The notes below the pieces were generated by a model that was not told the origin of the DNA, ran no database searches, and was given only the letters and a program-made list of their open reading frames with translations. Source: Pseudanabaena sp. PCC 7367 (lineage in GTDB: Bacteria > Cyanobacteriota > Cyanobacteriia > Pseudanabaenales > Pseudanabaenaceae). Taken from it: a stretch of DNA of 64,000 nucleotides. Below are positions 37,604 to 46,066 of the stretch, piece by piece. The DNA lies in contig NC_019701.1 of the NCBI RefSeq assembly GCF_000317065.1, forward strand, positions 3,234,001 through 3,298,000, given 5' to 3'. The position numbers were made by a program, and so were the translations under genes. Every line of letters begins with the position of its first letter. Position 1 is the stretch's first letter.

Positions 37604-38122
37604 ATGGCAAATCATAAAAAAAGGTGCCGATTCTACAGCATAAGTGGGTTAATCATACTTAGCTTAATCATGGCAATCGTTATACAAATACCTTTCGAAC
37701 ACTCAAACAGAACAAGACAGTCAGAGGCGAAGACATATGTTGCTGCAATGAATAGGGCACAACAGGCATATTTTCTAGAAAATAGTTTTTTTGCTGGCAA
37801 CGTTGACTCATTAGAGCTTGGTATCCCGATTGAAACTGAGTATTATACTTATTCAATCAACTTACAAGCCGACCGAGCAACAGTCCAAAACATTGGCCAA
37901 TCTAAAAGAGACGATGCCAAAAGCTACATCGGACTTGTCTGGGTGACCCATCCTGAAAGTGAGTTATCCCCTTTTGCCATTCTCTGTGAAGATGATCAGC
38001 CCTCTGCCGCGCCTGTAACAGAATTCAAACCGATAGAGCCAGGAAACCAGATCACAGATGTAAACTGTCCTCCAGGTTACGTTGATGTTAATTTATTGTT
38101 CTCAACAAAGAACACAATTTAA
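37604..38122 (+). CDS. Type IV pilin-like G/H protein with degenerate N-terminus
   Basis: 172 residues. A basic start and one hydrophobic helix (about 13-30) precede S-E-A-K-T-Y-V-A-A-M-N-R-A-Q-Q-A-Y-F-L-E-N, the hallmark of the cyanobacterial pilin G/H family. A cysteine pair (L-C-E-D-D and V-N-C-P-P-G-Y) fits the C-terminal disulfide of such pilins. The prepilin cleavage motif (G-F-T-L-x-E) is absent: the helix reads S-G-L-I-I-L-S-L-I-M-A and lacks glutamate at +5, so it may not be processed or assembled. HIP1-like CGATCG sites are absent from this gene, unlike its neighbours, which may indicate transfer. Confidence 0.78.
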   Translation: MANHKKRCRFYSISGLIILSLIMAIVIQIPFEHSNRTRQSEAKTYVAAMNRAQQAYFLENSFFAGNVDSLELGIPIETEYYTYSINLQADRATVQNIGQSKRDDAKSYIGLVWVTHPESELSPFAILCEDDQPSAAPVTEFKPIEPGNQITDVNCPPGYVDVNLLFSTKNTI

Positions 38123-38223
38123 AAAACTGTGCAGCGTGGCATAATTTTCATTTCTGCTTGCCTATTTATCGGGTCTGGTTTCTGGTTTATATTGAGTAAC
38201 TTAAATAAAAGAAACTAAACCCA

Positions 38224-38721
38224 ATGGCATCAATCGTTAGCTCCGTCATCTGTCCCGTCTTGAAGTTGTGGTTACGATCGCAGGCCGACGCAGTAGAAAA
38301 CCTGGAAATTGAGATCGCGGGGCGCAGTAAGCAGATATTGGGCGGTAATATTCCCAAAGCCCTGGTGTCGGGGGAATCATTAATTTATCAAGGGTTACAT
38401 ATTACCAACGTTGACCTACGAGCAGAAAACATTAACCTGAATATCCCCCAAATTCTCAAAGGCGAAGCGCTAAGGTTGCTAGAACCGATCGAAGTGAGTC
38501 TAGATATGCTCCTGGCCGCCCATGATCTACAAAAATGCCTGGCCAGTCCACTATTGACCGAAGAATTAGGCTATCAACCCCAGGCTCAAACCGATGCAGA
38601 AATTGGCGAGTTTATGGCGATCCTGCTCAAAAAACTAGGCGATCAGTTTATCTTGCACGACCTGAATGTACAAAATGGCGATTGCCGCTGTCTGGGTGCT
38701 TTTATGATCTCGGCCACCTAA
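38224..38721 (+). CDS. DUF2993 (LmeA-like) protein
   Basis: 165 residues. A common cyanobacterial family, beta-rich, of which mycobacterial LmeA is a phospholipid-binding relative. Visible features are A-D-x-V-E-N-L-E-I-E-I-x-G-R-S-K-Q-I-L-G-G, I-T-N-V-D-L-R-A-E-N-I and the end H-D-L-N-V-Q-N-G-D-C-R-C-L-G-A-F. There is no signal peptide in this short form, so location is uncertain. It follows the pilin-like gene by 100 bp. Function unknown. Confidence 0.75.
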   Translation: MASIVSSVICPVLKLWLRSQADAVENLEIEIAGRSKQILGGNIPKALVSGESLIYQGLHITNVDLRAENINLNIPQILKGEALRLLEPIEVSLDMLLAAHDLQKCLASPLLTEELGYQPQAQTDAEIGEFMAILLKKLGDQFILHDLNVQNGDCRCLGAFMISAT

Positions 38722-39105
38722 GATCATTGCTTAGCCAGCTTTTCCCGCTTCCGGTAATATCAACCTCTGTAGATCGGCATAAACTTAATAAAGGTTTCAT
38801 CTTCCCTAGGTAGCATTACTTACAATTTCCCCCATGATCTAAGTGTGACTGTAGTAAACTACCAATGGCAAATATTGCAAAATTATTATTAGGGCTAGCC
38901 AGTTTTAGTTGAATTAGTTGAATTAACAAAGCTTTGGTTAGCTTATTTACTATTTTCTGCCGCCATTTAAATAACTATTTAACTATTAATTATTACAAGT
39001 CGGGCAATTATAGCGATCGATTCGATCGGCTAAATTGAATTAAATCAACGTTAATCTAGGTTTTTAGGTCAAATAGAGTCAAATTAGAGTCAACAACTTC
39101 CAGAT
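38722..39105. other. Intergenic region before ndhF
   Basis: 384 AT-rich bases containing presumably the ndhF promoter. No gene or structured RNA was recognised. Confidence 0.45.
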
Positions 39106-41172
39106 ATGGATTCTTTGTATCAATATGCATGGCTGATTCCCGTGTTGCCCCTCACGGCGGCATTTATAATTGGGATTGGGCTACTAGCCTTTAGTGAAAT
39201 TACCGCTACCAAACTCAGGCAAGCCAGTGCGATCCTGAGCGTTTCAGCGATCGGCGCAGCAATGTTTTTGTCGGTTGGCATCCTGTGGAGTCAAATCCAG
39301 GGACACGACACCTACTTACAGGCATTTGAATGGGCGAAAGCTGGCAATTTCCATCTCAGCATGGGATTTGTAATTGATCACCTCACCGCGGTGATGCTGG
39401 TGATTGTGACCACAGTTGCTTTTCTGGTGCAGATCTACAGCGATGGCTATATGGCTCATGACAAGGGCTATGTAAGGTTCTATGCCTATCTCAGCCTATT
39501 TAGCTCTTCAATGCTTGGTCTGGTAATTAGCCCCAATCTGGTGCAAATCTATATCTTCTGGGAATTGGTGGGGATGTGTTCATACCTGCTAATTGGCTTT
39601 TGGTACGATCGCAAGAGTGCGGCCGATGCCTGCCAGAAGGCGTTTGTGACCAATCGGGTCGGTGACTTTGGCCTATTGTTGGGGATGCTGGGTCTCTATT
39701 GGGCGACTGGTTCATTTGAGTTTGAAACGATCGGTGCAAACCTGACCGCAGCAGTTGAATCGGGCTCGATCAGCGTGTTCCTGGCGGTTTTGTTTGGCAT
39801 TCTGGTATTTATGGGACCAGCGGCCAAATCAGCTCAATTCCCGCTGCATGTGTGGTTACCCGATGCGATGGAAGGCCCTACGCCAATTTCGGCATTGATT
39901 CACGCGGCCACAATGGTAGCTGCGGGCGTATTTTTGATCGCACGGATGTTTCCAGTGTTTGAGGAGCTGCCGGCAGTGATGAATACGATCGCCTATACGG
40001 GGGCGTTTACGGCTTTTCTGGGCGCAAGCATTGCAATCACTCAGAATGACATTAAAAAAGGTCTGGCCTATTCCACCATTTCCCAGCTTGGTTACATGGT
40101 GATGGGGATGGGTGTGGGTGCCTATGGTGCTGGTCTGTTCCACCTGATGACCCACGCTTATTTCAAGGCCATGCTATTCCTTTGCTCTGGCTCGGTGATT
40201 CATGGCATGGAGGGTGTGGTTGGCCATGATCCCGATGTGGCACAGGATATGCGGGTGATGGGTGGTTTGCGTAAATATATGCCGATCACGGCGATCGCCT
40301 TTTTTACTGGTACGCTAGCGATCTCTGGCATTCCGCCCTTTGCTGGGTTCTGGTCAAAGGATGAAATTCTTTCTGCCACCTTCAATGCCAATCCTGTCCT
40401 GTGGGTAGTGGGTTGGTTAACCGCTGGGATCACGGCCTTTTATATGTTCCGGATGTACTTCAGCACCTTTGAGGGTGAGTTTAAGGGTACTGACAAGGAA
40501 CTATTGGCAATGGTAAAGGCGGATAATTCCGGGGTGGCGATCGCTGGCCACAATGATCAAGAAAGCCATGAAAGCCATGATAGTCACGCTGATCATGCTG
40601 GCCACGACGAGCACCATGCCAGTGAACCCCATGAATCGCCCCTGTCGATGACCTTCCCGCTGATGGCCTTGATTGTGCCGTCGATTTTGATTGGGTTGGT
40701 GGGTACACCATTTGGTAATTTCTTTGAAGAATTTATCCATGCACCGGGCGAAGTGGTAGCACCGATCGAAGTGGGTGTGCCAGCAGACATTGGCGAGTTC
40801 TTGACCCTGGGCGGGGCTAGTGTGGCGATCGCCTTGGTGGGGATTGTGCTGGCGGTATTGATGTATTTAACTAAGAAAGTTTCTGCCGAATCGATCGCCA
40901 AGCAGATTAAGCCGTTGTATCAAATCTCAAAACAGAAATGGTACTTTAACGAAATCTATGATCTGGCCTTTGTAAAGGGATCGCGCCGCCTGGCTCGTCA
41001 GGTTTTGGAGGTTGATTCCAAGATTGTCGATGGGATCGTTAACCTGGCTGGGTTTGTGACTCTGGTTTCCGGTGAAGGCTTGAAATATTTTGAGAATGGC
41101 CGCGCGCAGTTCTATGCCCTGGTAATTTTCCTCGGTGTGTTGGGCTTGGTTGTATTCTCAAATATCAGCTAG
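39106..41172 (+). CDS. ndhF: NAD(P)H-quinone oxidoreductase subunit 5 (NdhF1 type)
   Basis: 688 residues, about 16 membrane helices. Antiporter-like proton-pumping subunit at the distal end of the NDH-1 membrane arm; similarity to the respiratory/cyclic-flow NdhF1 (short N-terminus, M-D-x-L-Y-Q-Y-A-W-L-I-P) rather than the CO2-uptake forms. Key charged residues are in F-W-E-L-V-G-M-C-S-Y-L-L-I-G-F-W and A-K-S-A-Q-F-P-L-H-V-W-L-P-D-A-M-E-G-P-T-P-I-S-A-L. A cytoplasmic or lumenal loop at residues 482-511 contains nine histidines. The final lateral-helix region is present, so it is full length. Monocistronic. Confidence 0.96.
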   Translation: MDSLYQYAWLIPVLPLTAAFIIGIGLLAFSEITATKLRQASAILSVSAIGAAMFLSVGILWSQIQGHDTYLQAFEWAKAGNFHLSMGFVIDHLTAVMLVIVTTVAFLVQIYSDGYMAHDKGYVRFYAYLSLFSSSMLGLVISPNLVQIYIFWELVGMCSYLLIGFWYDRKSAADACQKAFVTNRVGDFGLLLGMLGLYWATGSFEFETIGANLTAAVESGSISVFLAVLFGILVFMGPAAKSAQFPLHVWLPDAMEGPTPISALIHAATMVAAGVFLIARMFPVFEELPAVMNTIAYTGAFTAFLGASIAITQNDIKKGLAYSTISQLGYMVMGMGVGAYGAGLFHLMTHAYFKAMLFLCSGSVIHGMEGVVGHDPDVAQDMRVMGGLRKYMPITAIAFFTGTLAISGIPPFAGFWSKDEILSATFNANPVLWVVGWLTAGITAFYMFRMYFSTFEGEFKGTDKELLAMVKADNSGVAIAGHNDQESHESHDSHADHAGHDEHHASEPHESPLSMTFPLMALIVPSILIGLVGTPFGNFFEEFIHAPGEVVAPIEVGVPADIGEFLTLGGASVAIALVGIVLAVLMYLTKKVSAESIAKQIKPLYQISKQKWYFNEIYDLAFVKGSRRLARQVLEVDSKIVDGIVNLAGFVTLVSGEGLKYFENGRAQFYALVIFLGVLGLVVFSNIS

Positions 41173-41219
41173 ATTCACTAGCAACAGATTGAATCTAACT
41201 GAACTTGATCCAAATTATT

Positions 41220-41264
41220 CTCCCTATTTCCGATTGCCGTTACGGTATGGAGTGGGGAGTTTTT
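41220..41264 (+). terminator. Probable terminator of ndhF
   Basis: CTCCC (41220-41224) pairs with GGGAG (41255-41259), with an inner CCG/CGG pairing, followed by five T residues. It lies 47 bases after the ndhF stop. Confidence 0.5.
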
Positions 41265-41535
41265 ATCTATGATCTCAATTTCTATTTGCTCAACCGCAGC
41301 TTTTTCCCTCTCGATCGCAGCCTACCCAATCCCCCACCCGCAAATATCAGCAAACATAAATCTTAGCGATCGCCGCAATTAAATTAAAACCATTTGAACC
41401 GATCGCCAAGTACCCAAGTCTTAACCTATGTATTGAGTGTATTGAGTTGATATTGAATCAATATTTAGGCAATCAGCTTAAAAATTGAGAAAACCGTAAA
41501 TATGTTAAGTATGTGGATTGGTTGGACGGTCATCA

Positions 41536-42198
41536 ATGATCAGATTCAACCAACCAATGACCGAAGTATGGGGGATACCAACCGCGATCGTGATTTCTGC
41601 CAGTAGCCCAGTTAGCTCAAGTCAGCCAGAGTCAGATGATTACCTGGTGCAGCAATGCTTGCAAGGTAATAAACAAAGCTTTGGCCAGCTCTATCAACGC
41701 CATCAAACCAAGGTGCGATCGACCCTCTATCAGCTTTGCGGCCTGGATGGGTTAGATGATCTGGTGCAGGATGTGTTCCTGCGTGCCTGGAAAGGATTGA
41801 GCAAATTCAAACGCAATGCCCAATTTTCCACCTGGCTCTATCGGATTACCTGGAATGTGGCTTGCGATCGCCGTAGAGCCTATGCCAAAGATCGTGCCAG
41901 AAGTGTAGCGGTTGATGATGAGCAACTGCAAAACTTTACTGATCCAGAGTTTGCAGGTCAGGGTAGCGATCGGAATCATGGTCTTGCCCAATTGCATTAT
42001 CAAGATCTAGTGCAACGGGGATTGATGCAACTGAGCATAGAACACCGCACTGTATTGGTTTTGCATGACTTAGAAGAACTACCCCAAAAGGAGATCGCCC
42101 AAATTCTGGGCATCCCGGTGGGGACAGTCAAATCCCGTTTATTTCATGCCCGCAGCAGTCTGCGTAAATTTCTAGAATCACAGGGAGTGGAACTATGA
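41536..42198 (+). CDS. ECF-type RNA polymerase sigma factor
   Basis: About 220 residues from ATG 41536 (a TTG at 41518 is possible). Region 2 is L-Y-Q-R-H-Q-x-K-V-R-S-T-L-Y, D-D-L-V-Q-D-V-F-L-R-A-W-K and F-S-T-W-L-Y-R-I-T-W-N; region 4 is L-P-Q-K-E-I-A-Q-I-L-G-I-P-V-G-T-V-K-S-R-L-F-H-A-R, separated by a ~45-residue linker with no regions 1 or 3. A ~35-residue N-terminal tail precedes region 2. Its TGA overlaps the ATG of the next gene (ATGA), indicating translational coupling to a membrane protein that is probably its anti-sigma factor. Confidence 0.92.
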   Translation: MIRFNQPMTEVWGIPTAIVISASSPVSSSQPESDDYLVQQCLQGNKQSFGQLYQRHQTKVRSTLYQLCGLDGLDDLVQDVFLRAWKGLSKFKRNAQFSTWLYRITWNVACDRRRAYAKDRARSVAVDDEQLQNFTDPEFAGQGSDRNHGLAQLHYQDLVQRGLMQLSIEHRTVLVLHDLEELPQKEIAQILGIPVGTVKSRLFHARSSLRKFLESQGVEL

Positions 42199-42656
42199 GT
42201 AAGGCGAATTTTGAGAACCAAGTAGATCAAAACTTGATTGCTTTTATTAAGCAACACAAGCCGATCGCCCCACCTTCCACTGTCAATCTAGAGCAACAAA
42301 TTATGGCGCAGATCGATCAACTACCCGTGGCAGAAGACTCGGCTGTGGTGGTTAGCCAACCTGGCCAAAGCAAGCTCCGTCAGCTAGTTAAGGGGTTGTG
42401 GTTATTGCCAGCGATCGCGGTTGGGGCAGGGATCTTTTGGGCTAGTAATCGCCAGCCTCAGTTTGCGATCAGCGAAGCGGAAAGCTTGGAGATTGAAGCG
42501 GCGTTGCTCAGCAGTTGGTCAGGGGCGATCGACTACGATCTTGATGCGGTTGGCGATCCCTATGCAGAACCAGTCACACCGGAGCTATTTAAGGATAGCT
42601 TTGACGGTGAAGAGAGTGATCGTGATACTTCTTTAACAGAATCAGTTGGGGAATAA
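42195..42656 (+). CDS. Putative membrane anti-sigma factor
   Basis: 153 residues. A cytoplasmic N-terminal ~65 residues is followed by one membrane helix (about 70-85) and an acidic extracytoplasmic tail rich in Asp/Glu. Short single-pass proteins coupled by ATGA to an ECF sigma gene are typically its anti-sigma factors. The usual zinc-finger (H-x3-C-x2-C) motif of ZAS anti-sigmas is absent, so this is an atypical one. The assignment comes from context, not from a recognised domain. Confidence 0.65.
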   Translation: MSKANFENQVDQNLIAFIKQHKPIAPPSTVNLEQQIMAQIDQLPVAEDSAVVVSQPGQSKLRQLVKGLWLLPAIAVGAGIFWASNRQPQFAISEAESLEIEAALLSSWSGAIDYDLDAVGDPYAEPVTPELFKDSFDGEESDRDTSLTESVGE

Positions 42657-42768
42657 TTGCAGCCATTCTACTCCAACCTCCAACCAATTCAGAATTAGGC
42701 TTAGCTCAATTTGCCCAGTTTATTCAAGTTGTCTAAATACACGGCTAAAGCTCAGGTTTACCCCCGGT

Positions 42769-42808
42769 AATTCAATGCAATTCAATGCAATTCAATGTGA
42801 TTCAAGGC
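42769..42808. repeat. 10-bp imperfect tandem repeat
   Basis: AATTCAATGC twice, then AATTCAATGT and GATTCAAGGC, four units head to tail in the spacer between the anti-sigma and Spy-like genes. Confidence 0.85.
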
Positions 42809-42848
42809 AATTAAATTAGTCGAAAACAATTTTCATAGAGGTAAAACT

Positions 42849-43376
42849 ATGTCTCGTTCAATTGATCCCAAGCAAAGTAACAAAAGTATGATGTTGGGTG
42901 TATGTGGCGCGTTGGCGATCGCTGCCTTTGCTGCCCCCATCCTGTCGCAAAATATGGCAATGGCGCAGGAATTTGAACAGCCACTTTTGGCACAGGGTTT
43001 TGAAGGGCCAGAAGCAGGCAGGCGGGGTGGCAGGCTGCTGGAGGAGTTAGATCTTTCTGATGCTCAAAAGCAAGAAATTAAGGAAATTCACGATCGCGGC
43101 CGTAGTCAATCTCAATCGCTTAGAGAACAACTGCGCCAGGAACAGGAAGAACTCAAAAACTTGATGACTGGCACTGCTTCTGAAAGTGCGATTCGCTCTC
43201 AATTTAATCAGGTGAAATCGCTGCGCACCCAACTGGCGGATATCCGGTTTGATCACATGATGGAAGTCCGCGCGGTGATGACTCCAGCCCAGCGGCAAGA
43301 GTTTGCCCAGTTAATGGAAGAACGCCGTGAGCAGTGGCGTGGTCGTCGTAATAACGGTCGTCGTCGATCGCGCTAA
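42849..43376 (+). CDS. Spy/CpxP-like periplasmic protein (LTxxQ family)
   Basis: 175 residues. A signal peptide (hydrophobic stretch ~18-38) is followed by a largely helical, charged domain with L-L-E-E-L-D-L-S-D-A-Q-K-Q-E-I-K-E-I and V-M-T-P-A-Q-R-Q-E-F-A-Q-L-M, two copies of the L-T-x-x-Q-type motif. Spy is an ATP-independent periplasmic chaperone and CpxP a stress-sensor adaptor. A GAGG lies eight bases before the ATG. Placed 192 bp after the sigma/anti-sigma pair, it is a plausible target and feedback partner of that sigma factor. The C-terminus is very basic (R-G-R-R-N-N-G-R-R-R-S-R). Confidence 0.83.
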   Translation: MSRSIDPKQSNKSMMLGVCGALAIAAFAAPILSQNMAMAQEFEQPLLAQGFEGPEAGRRGGRLLEELDLSDAQKQEIKEIHDRGRSQSQSLREQLRQEQEELKNLMTGTASESAIRSQFNQVKSLRTQLADIRFDHMMEVRAVMTPAQRQEFAQLMEERREQWRGRRNNGRRRSR

Positions 43377-43739
43377 TTAATTTTGTAGTCGTTAGCGAGA
43401 TTAACTGGTTTAGCTGATTCAACTAATTTCAAATCTAGTTAAACCGTCTTAATGAAATGCTCGAAACTGATACCACTCAAGGAGCAATACCATAAGCGAT
43501 CGGCTGGATCAGCGTCAAGTTCAATTGATTTCTAATCAACTTCAAATATTAAAATAAGGGGAGCGAAATTGCCCTACTCGCATTCCCTTATTTCTATTTA
43601 TTTTATTAATATCGAATTATTAATGTCGAAGTTGAGGCAGATTATTAAGCTCGGAGCACTTCAGGTTATACCTGGCTAGCTATGGCAGCCACCAAATATG
43701 AGGATCGCAAGGACTCAGCGAAATCCAGCTAAACAGGCA
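43377..43739. other. Intergenic region between convergent Spy-like and ATPase genes
   Basis: 363 bases; contains a hairpin at 43553-43592, described separately. No gene. Confidence 0.45.
43553..43592. terminator. Hairpin between convergent genes, probable terminator
   Basis: AATAAGGG (43553-43560) pairs with CCCTTATT (43585-43592), with an inner GCGA/TCGC stem. T/A-rich sequence follows on both sides, so it may act for both strands. Confidence 0.5.
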
Positions 43740-45524
43740 CTATGAGTTTTTATTGAGTGTCTGTTGAATTTTCTGGCGATATTCTTCATATTGGGAAGAA
43801 TTCAATGGCGAGTAGTTTAGGTTTTTAAACAGACCAGTTAACTGGACAAAACATTCACGCACAGCCTCTTTGCTATCGAAGACAAAATCCGTATCTAGCA
43901 CAATGTCGCAAACCATCCCAAAGGCCTCTTTTTGGCGATCGGTACTGGTTGAGGCATCCACATCATCAAAGGCATCCTGTTGCAGGTAAACCATATCAAT
44001 GAACAGAGCCTTTTGGAAGGTGGCATAATCTTCTACCGAAATACCCTCTTCACCGGTTACCTGAATCATTTGATTGATCCCATCACCACGTTGCAATAAG
44101 TCCTTACAGGCTTTAACCCGATCGACCCAACCGTGGGAGAAGTTTTCTTCAAAATAGCTTTCCAATTGGTCTAAATAGCGAGACCAGGAAATTAAGGGTT
44201 CGATCGCGGGATAGAAACGTCGATAGGCGCGGTTATAACTCAGTCCCAAAAAGGTTTTTACCGTTGACATGGTCGATTGGGTAACTGGCTCTTCAAAGTT
44301 GCCGCCCGCTGGCGAGACACTACCAATGATCGACAGGGAGCCCACCGATTCATCGCGGGTTTTAAATACCCCAGCTCGTTCATATAATGCCTTGATATAG
44401 GAGTCTAGATAGGCAGGGAAAGCTTCTTCACCGGGAATTTCTTCCAAACGCCCAGACATCTCGCGCAAAGCCTGAGCCCAACGGCTAGTAGAATCAGCCA
44501 AAATCAATACATCTAGACCCATCTGGCGGTAATATTCACCCAGGGTAATACCGGTATAAACCGAAGCTTCACGGGCAGCCACCGGCATACTGGAAGTATT
44601 ACAAATTAGAATTGTGCGCTCCATTAATGGGCGACCAGTGTGGGGATCGGTAATTTGTGGAAATTCAGTCAGGGTCTCTACCACTTCGCCAGCCCGCTCA
44701 CCGCAAGCCACAATAATCACTACATCGATCGATGAGTGTTTGGCAATTAGCTGCTGCAAAACGGTTTTACCCGCCCCAAATGGTCCTGGCACACAGGCTG
44801 TACCACCCTTGGCGATCGGGAAAAAGGTATCAATAATTCGGATCGTGGTGTTGAGTAGCTCACTGGGAAACAGCCGCTCGATCGTGCGATTGCTACCCAT
44901 TTGCTCGGTCAATGGTTTCTTGACCGGCCAGGTTTGCACCATAGTTACATTTTTGCTCTTGCCCTGCTCATCGGTGACTCTGGCTACTATGTCACTGACC
45001 TTAAAGTTACCTTCCTGGATGAACTCAACGGTAACACTACCCTTGAGATCAAATGGCACCATTACCTTGTGTAGGATTGAACCTTCGGGCACAGTACCCA
45101 ACACATCCCCAGCGATGAGGCGATCGCCACTGCGGGCTACGGGCGTAAAAAACCATTGCTGATTGCGATCGAGCGCATCCACATACTCGCCCTTGGGCAG
45201 AAAGAAGCCATGTTTTTCGGCCAACACATTCAAGGGACTTTGCAAGCCATCGAACACCTTGCTCAGCAGGCCTGGCCCAAGTTCCACCGAGAGCATCTCG
45301 CCAGTGCAATCAACCTTGTCACCAACCCTAACGCCTTTGATGTCTTCGTAGACCTGCATGTCGGCACGATTGCCCCGAATCCGAATCACCTCAGACTTGA
45401 GGGTTTGCTCACCATTTTTGATGTAGGCAACCTCATTTTTAACCAAGAAACCGGACTCTAGTTCGACTGTGGCGATGTTGCCATTAAGACCAACTACACG
45501 GGCGACGCTGCTTTGACCACTCAT
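43740..45524 (-). CDS. V/A-type ATPase catalytic subunit A, orphan
   Basis: 594 residues, full length for V/A-ATPase subunit A. The N-terminal beta-barrel is followed by the A-specific non-homologous insert, Walker A G-P-F-G-A-G-K-T (residues 247-254), G-E-R-A-G-E-V-V, Walker B D-V-L-I-L-A-D-S-T-S-R-W and E-I-P-G-E-E-A-F-P-A-Y-L. The subunit binds ATP at the catalytic site of a hexamer with subunit B, and works only with the other V1/A1 and membrane subunits. No such gene is next to it: 360 bases and Spy downstream, 542 bases and a cupin upstream. Cyanobacteria normally rely on F-type ATP synthase. Ribosome binding site AGAAGGT lies about 12 bases before the ATG. Confidence 0.92.
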   Translation of the reverse strand: MSGQSSVARVVGLNGNIATVELESGFLVKNEVAYIKNGEQTLKSEVIRIRGNRADMQVYEDIKGVRVGDKVDCTGEMLSVELGPGLLSKVFDGLQSPLNVLAEKHGFFLPKGEYVDALDRNQQWFFTPVARSGDRLIAGDVLGTVPEGSILHKVMVPFDLKGSVTVEFIQEGNFKVSDIVARVTDEQGKSKNVTMVQTWPVKKPLTEQMGSNRTIERLFPSELLNTTIRIIDTFFPIAKGGTACVPGPFGAGKTVLQQLIAKHSSIDVVIIVACGERAGEVVETLTEFPQITDPHTGRPLMERTILICNTSSMPVAAREASVYTGITLGEYYRQMGLDVLILADSTSRWAQALREMSGRLEEIPGEEAFPAYLDSYIKALYERAGVFKTRDESVGSLSIIGSVSPAGGNFEEPVTQSTMSTVKTFLGLSYNRAYRRFYPAIEPLISWSRYLDQLESYFEENFSHGWVDRVKACKDLLQRGDGINQMIQVTGEEGISVEDYATFQKALFIDMVYLQQDAFDDVDASTSTDRQKEAFGMVCDIVLDTDFVFDSKEAVRECFVQLTGLFKNLNYSPLNSSQYEEYRQKIQQTLNKNS

Positions 45525-46066
45525 ATTGTGCTGATACCTTCTGGGAATACTTGACGATGAAAGGAACGTTAAAAAAATTTCGGGCTGGAACTTATAAAGA
45601 TATTTTTGTTTTTTTTGGACTTTAGCGTAATCACACTATGCCATTCACACTATGCCATCCTGACTAATACTTAACCAACTTAAATCATGAAGGATGGCCA
45701 TCAAAATCAGGTTAATACCTAATTAATACCTAATTAGCTCGACATCGATCATAATTTTGTGGCTGCCTATTAGTTTAGTTGAATTTGGAGCATCAGCTTA
45801 GTTGACCTCGGCGATCGGACTAACTAATGAACCATAACTAGACAACAGAACTAGTCTACCTGGAAAGGAGGCGATCGCGCTAAGTCCCTCTGACTTTTTA
45901 GCTGGTGCAGGTGCTAATATCAGCTCCCCTCAATTGATAATTCAATTGATAATAATGTCAACACAATGTCAGGGCGGGTTTTAAATACTTGAGCGCCCCG
46001 ATTAACTAACAGAATTTGATGTGGCTATAACCCAATTAATCTAGTCTCTAAAGATGCCAATGGAGC
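45525..46066. other. Intergenic region between the cupin and V/A-ATPase genes
   Basis: 542 bases, both flanking genes on the minus strand. An 11-bp direct repeat (TTAATACCTAA twice near 45713) and an AAAGGAGG motif at about 45865 are present, the latter with no following frame of note. No gene. Confidence 0.45.
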
